From Actinomycetota bacterium (GTDB lineage: Bacteria; Actinomycetota; Thermoleophilia; Miltoncostaeales; Miltoncostaeaceae), in NCBI GenBank assembly GCA_947475125.1, contig CANJMX010000032.1:1-13285 (forward strand): a stretch of DNA of 13,285 bases, written 5' to 3'. The position numbers and the translations under genes are program-made. The notes below the pieces were generated by a model. That model was not told where the DNA came from and did not search any database. It saw only the letters and a list, made by a program, of their open reading frames with translations. Below, one piece after another: positions 12,759 through 13,285 of this stretch. How positions within the stretch are numbered: the first letter of the stretch is position 1; each line of letters starts with the position of its first letter.

Positions 12759-13285
12759 GACGCCAACCTCAGTTTCGGCTGCGCTTTGGTCGAGTGCGAC
12801 GACTGCTTCGCGCGCATGCGCTCGAGGTCGTCGGTCCAACGGCCATCCCGCTCCAGAACCTCGCGGGCCACCTGGCGGTACCAACGGGCCGACTGGCCAG
12901 CTGAGTCGAACTTGAGTGCGCTCTGTCCCTGCACCGGGGCCTCGGCGAACCGCACGGTCTTGCCGATGCGGGTACGGAACACTGTGTCGCCGAAGCTGGC
13001 GGTGAGCACATCCACCGCCTCGCGGCAATGCATGGTGCGTCCGTCGTACATGGTCGGCAGGATGCCGAAGATGTCCACGTCGGGGTTGAGATGCTCACGC
13101 ACCTGACCCAGCGTCTGCTGCAACTGGGCGAGGCCGCGCAGCGAGAGGTACTCGCACTGCACGGGCACAATCACGCCCTGTGCCGCCACCATCGCATTGA
13201 TGGTGAGCAGGCCGAGCGATGGCGGCGTATCCATGATGATGTAGTCGTATGCCCCAGCCACCGGCTGCAGTGCGCGCGCAAGTGC
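12755..13285 (-). CDS. parA: ParA/Soj family ATPase, N-terminus beyond window
   Basis: The C-terminal 176 residues of a ParA-type deviant-Walker ATPase, which moves or positions chromosomal origins or other cargo over the nucleoid. The visible part begins in the segment before the Walker A' aspartate (YDYIIMDTPPSLGLLTINAM, Asp19 of the visible part). It continues with PVQCEYLSLRGL, TMYDGRTMHCREAV and IGKTVRFAEAPVQGQS, all typical of chromosomal ParA. The Walker A loop itself lies off the right edge. A basic tail (KAQPKLRLAS) ends at a TGA that overlaps the ftsZ GTG by 4 bases. I cannot tell whether parB is adjacent. It could instead be an orphan ParA used to place the divisome, which the coupling to ftsZ would suit. 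Confidence 0.93.
   Translation of the reverse strand, partial: ALARALQPVAGAYDYIIMDTPPSLGLLTINAMVAAQGVIVPVQCEYLSLRGLAQLQQTLGQVREHLNPDVDIFGILPTMYDGRTMHCREAVDVLTASFGDTVFRTRIGKTVRFAEAPVQGQSALKFDSAGQSARWYRQVAREVLERDGRWTDDLERMRAKQSSHSTKAQPKLRLAS

Noticed and set aside
12759..13028. 90-codon N-terminal extension of ftsZ
   Set aside because: It lies within parA in another frame; the GTG overlapping the parA stop is the natural start.
1..13285. tRNA, rRNA, CRISPR array, insertion sequence or prophage remnants
   Set aside because: No cloverleaf-like or array-like repeats, no transposase or integrase frames, and codon and base composition look even across the window.

Overview
The window is a dense, GC-rich bacterial chromosome segment with 14 protein-coding genes, two of them cut by the window edges. 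I see no RNA genes, mobile elements or CRISPR arrays. GTG starts are frequent, coupled 4-base start/stop overlaps are common, and several genes have TAnnnT hexamers 7-9 nt before the start codon, as in leaderless transcription. With the gene set (EtfAB, a split B12-dependent mutase subunit, MeaB, ParA beside FtsZ), this suggests a deep-branching Actinomycetota lineage, possibly Thermoleophilia-like. That placement is inference and was not tested by any search.

Layout. Minus strand 1-1490: etfB then etfA, the electron-transfer flavoprotein. Minus strand 1666-2830: a stand-alone cobalamin-binding mutase subunit, then an enoyl-CoA hydratase 1 nt downstream. Plus strand 2970-5128: leucyl aminopeptidase pepA overlapped by a DUF4097-like membrane-anchored beta-repeat protein. 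Minus strand 5141-7460: a hisC-type aminotransferase, the mutase-chaperone GTPase meaB and a small LapA-like membrane protein, linked by 4-base overlaps. Plus strand 7486-8924: a Lon substrate-binding-domain protein and a YgfZ/GcvT-like protein, also overlapping. Plus strand 8986-9498: a two-helix membrane protein of unknown function. Minus strand 9536-13285: parA (partial), ftsZ, a gamma-glutamyltransferase-family gene and a 100-residue unknown protein, very tightly packed. The longest gene-free stretches are 1491-1665 (175 bp) and 2831-2969 (139 bp); there is none over 300 bp.

How the genes fit together. EtfAB, the enoyl-CoA hydratase, the B12-binding subunit and MeaB point to acyl-CoA/methylmalonyl-CoA (or isobutyryl-CoA) metabolism. 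The mutase catalytic subunit is not in the window, and meaB sits in a different operon from the B12 subunit. The parA-ftsZ-ggt-unknown operon is the least conventional part. Its FtsZ has an intact GTPase core but a long N-terminal extension and no recognisable conserved C-terminal peptide. Its GGT-family enzyme keeps the nucleophilic threonine but has Phe where the glutamate-binding Arg is expected. I found no clear new defence or mobile system; most of the window is housekeeping with unusual gene partnerships.
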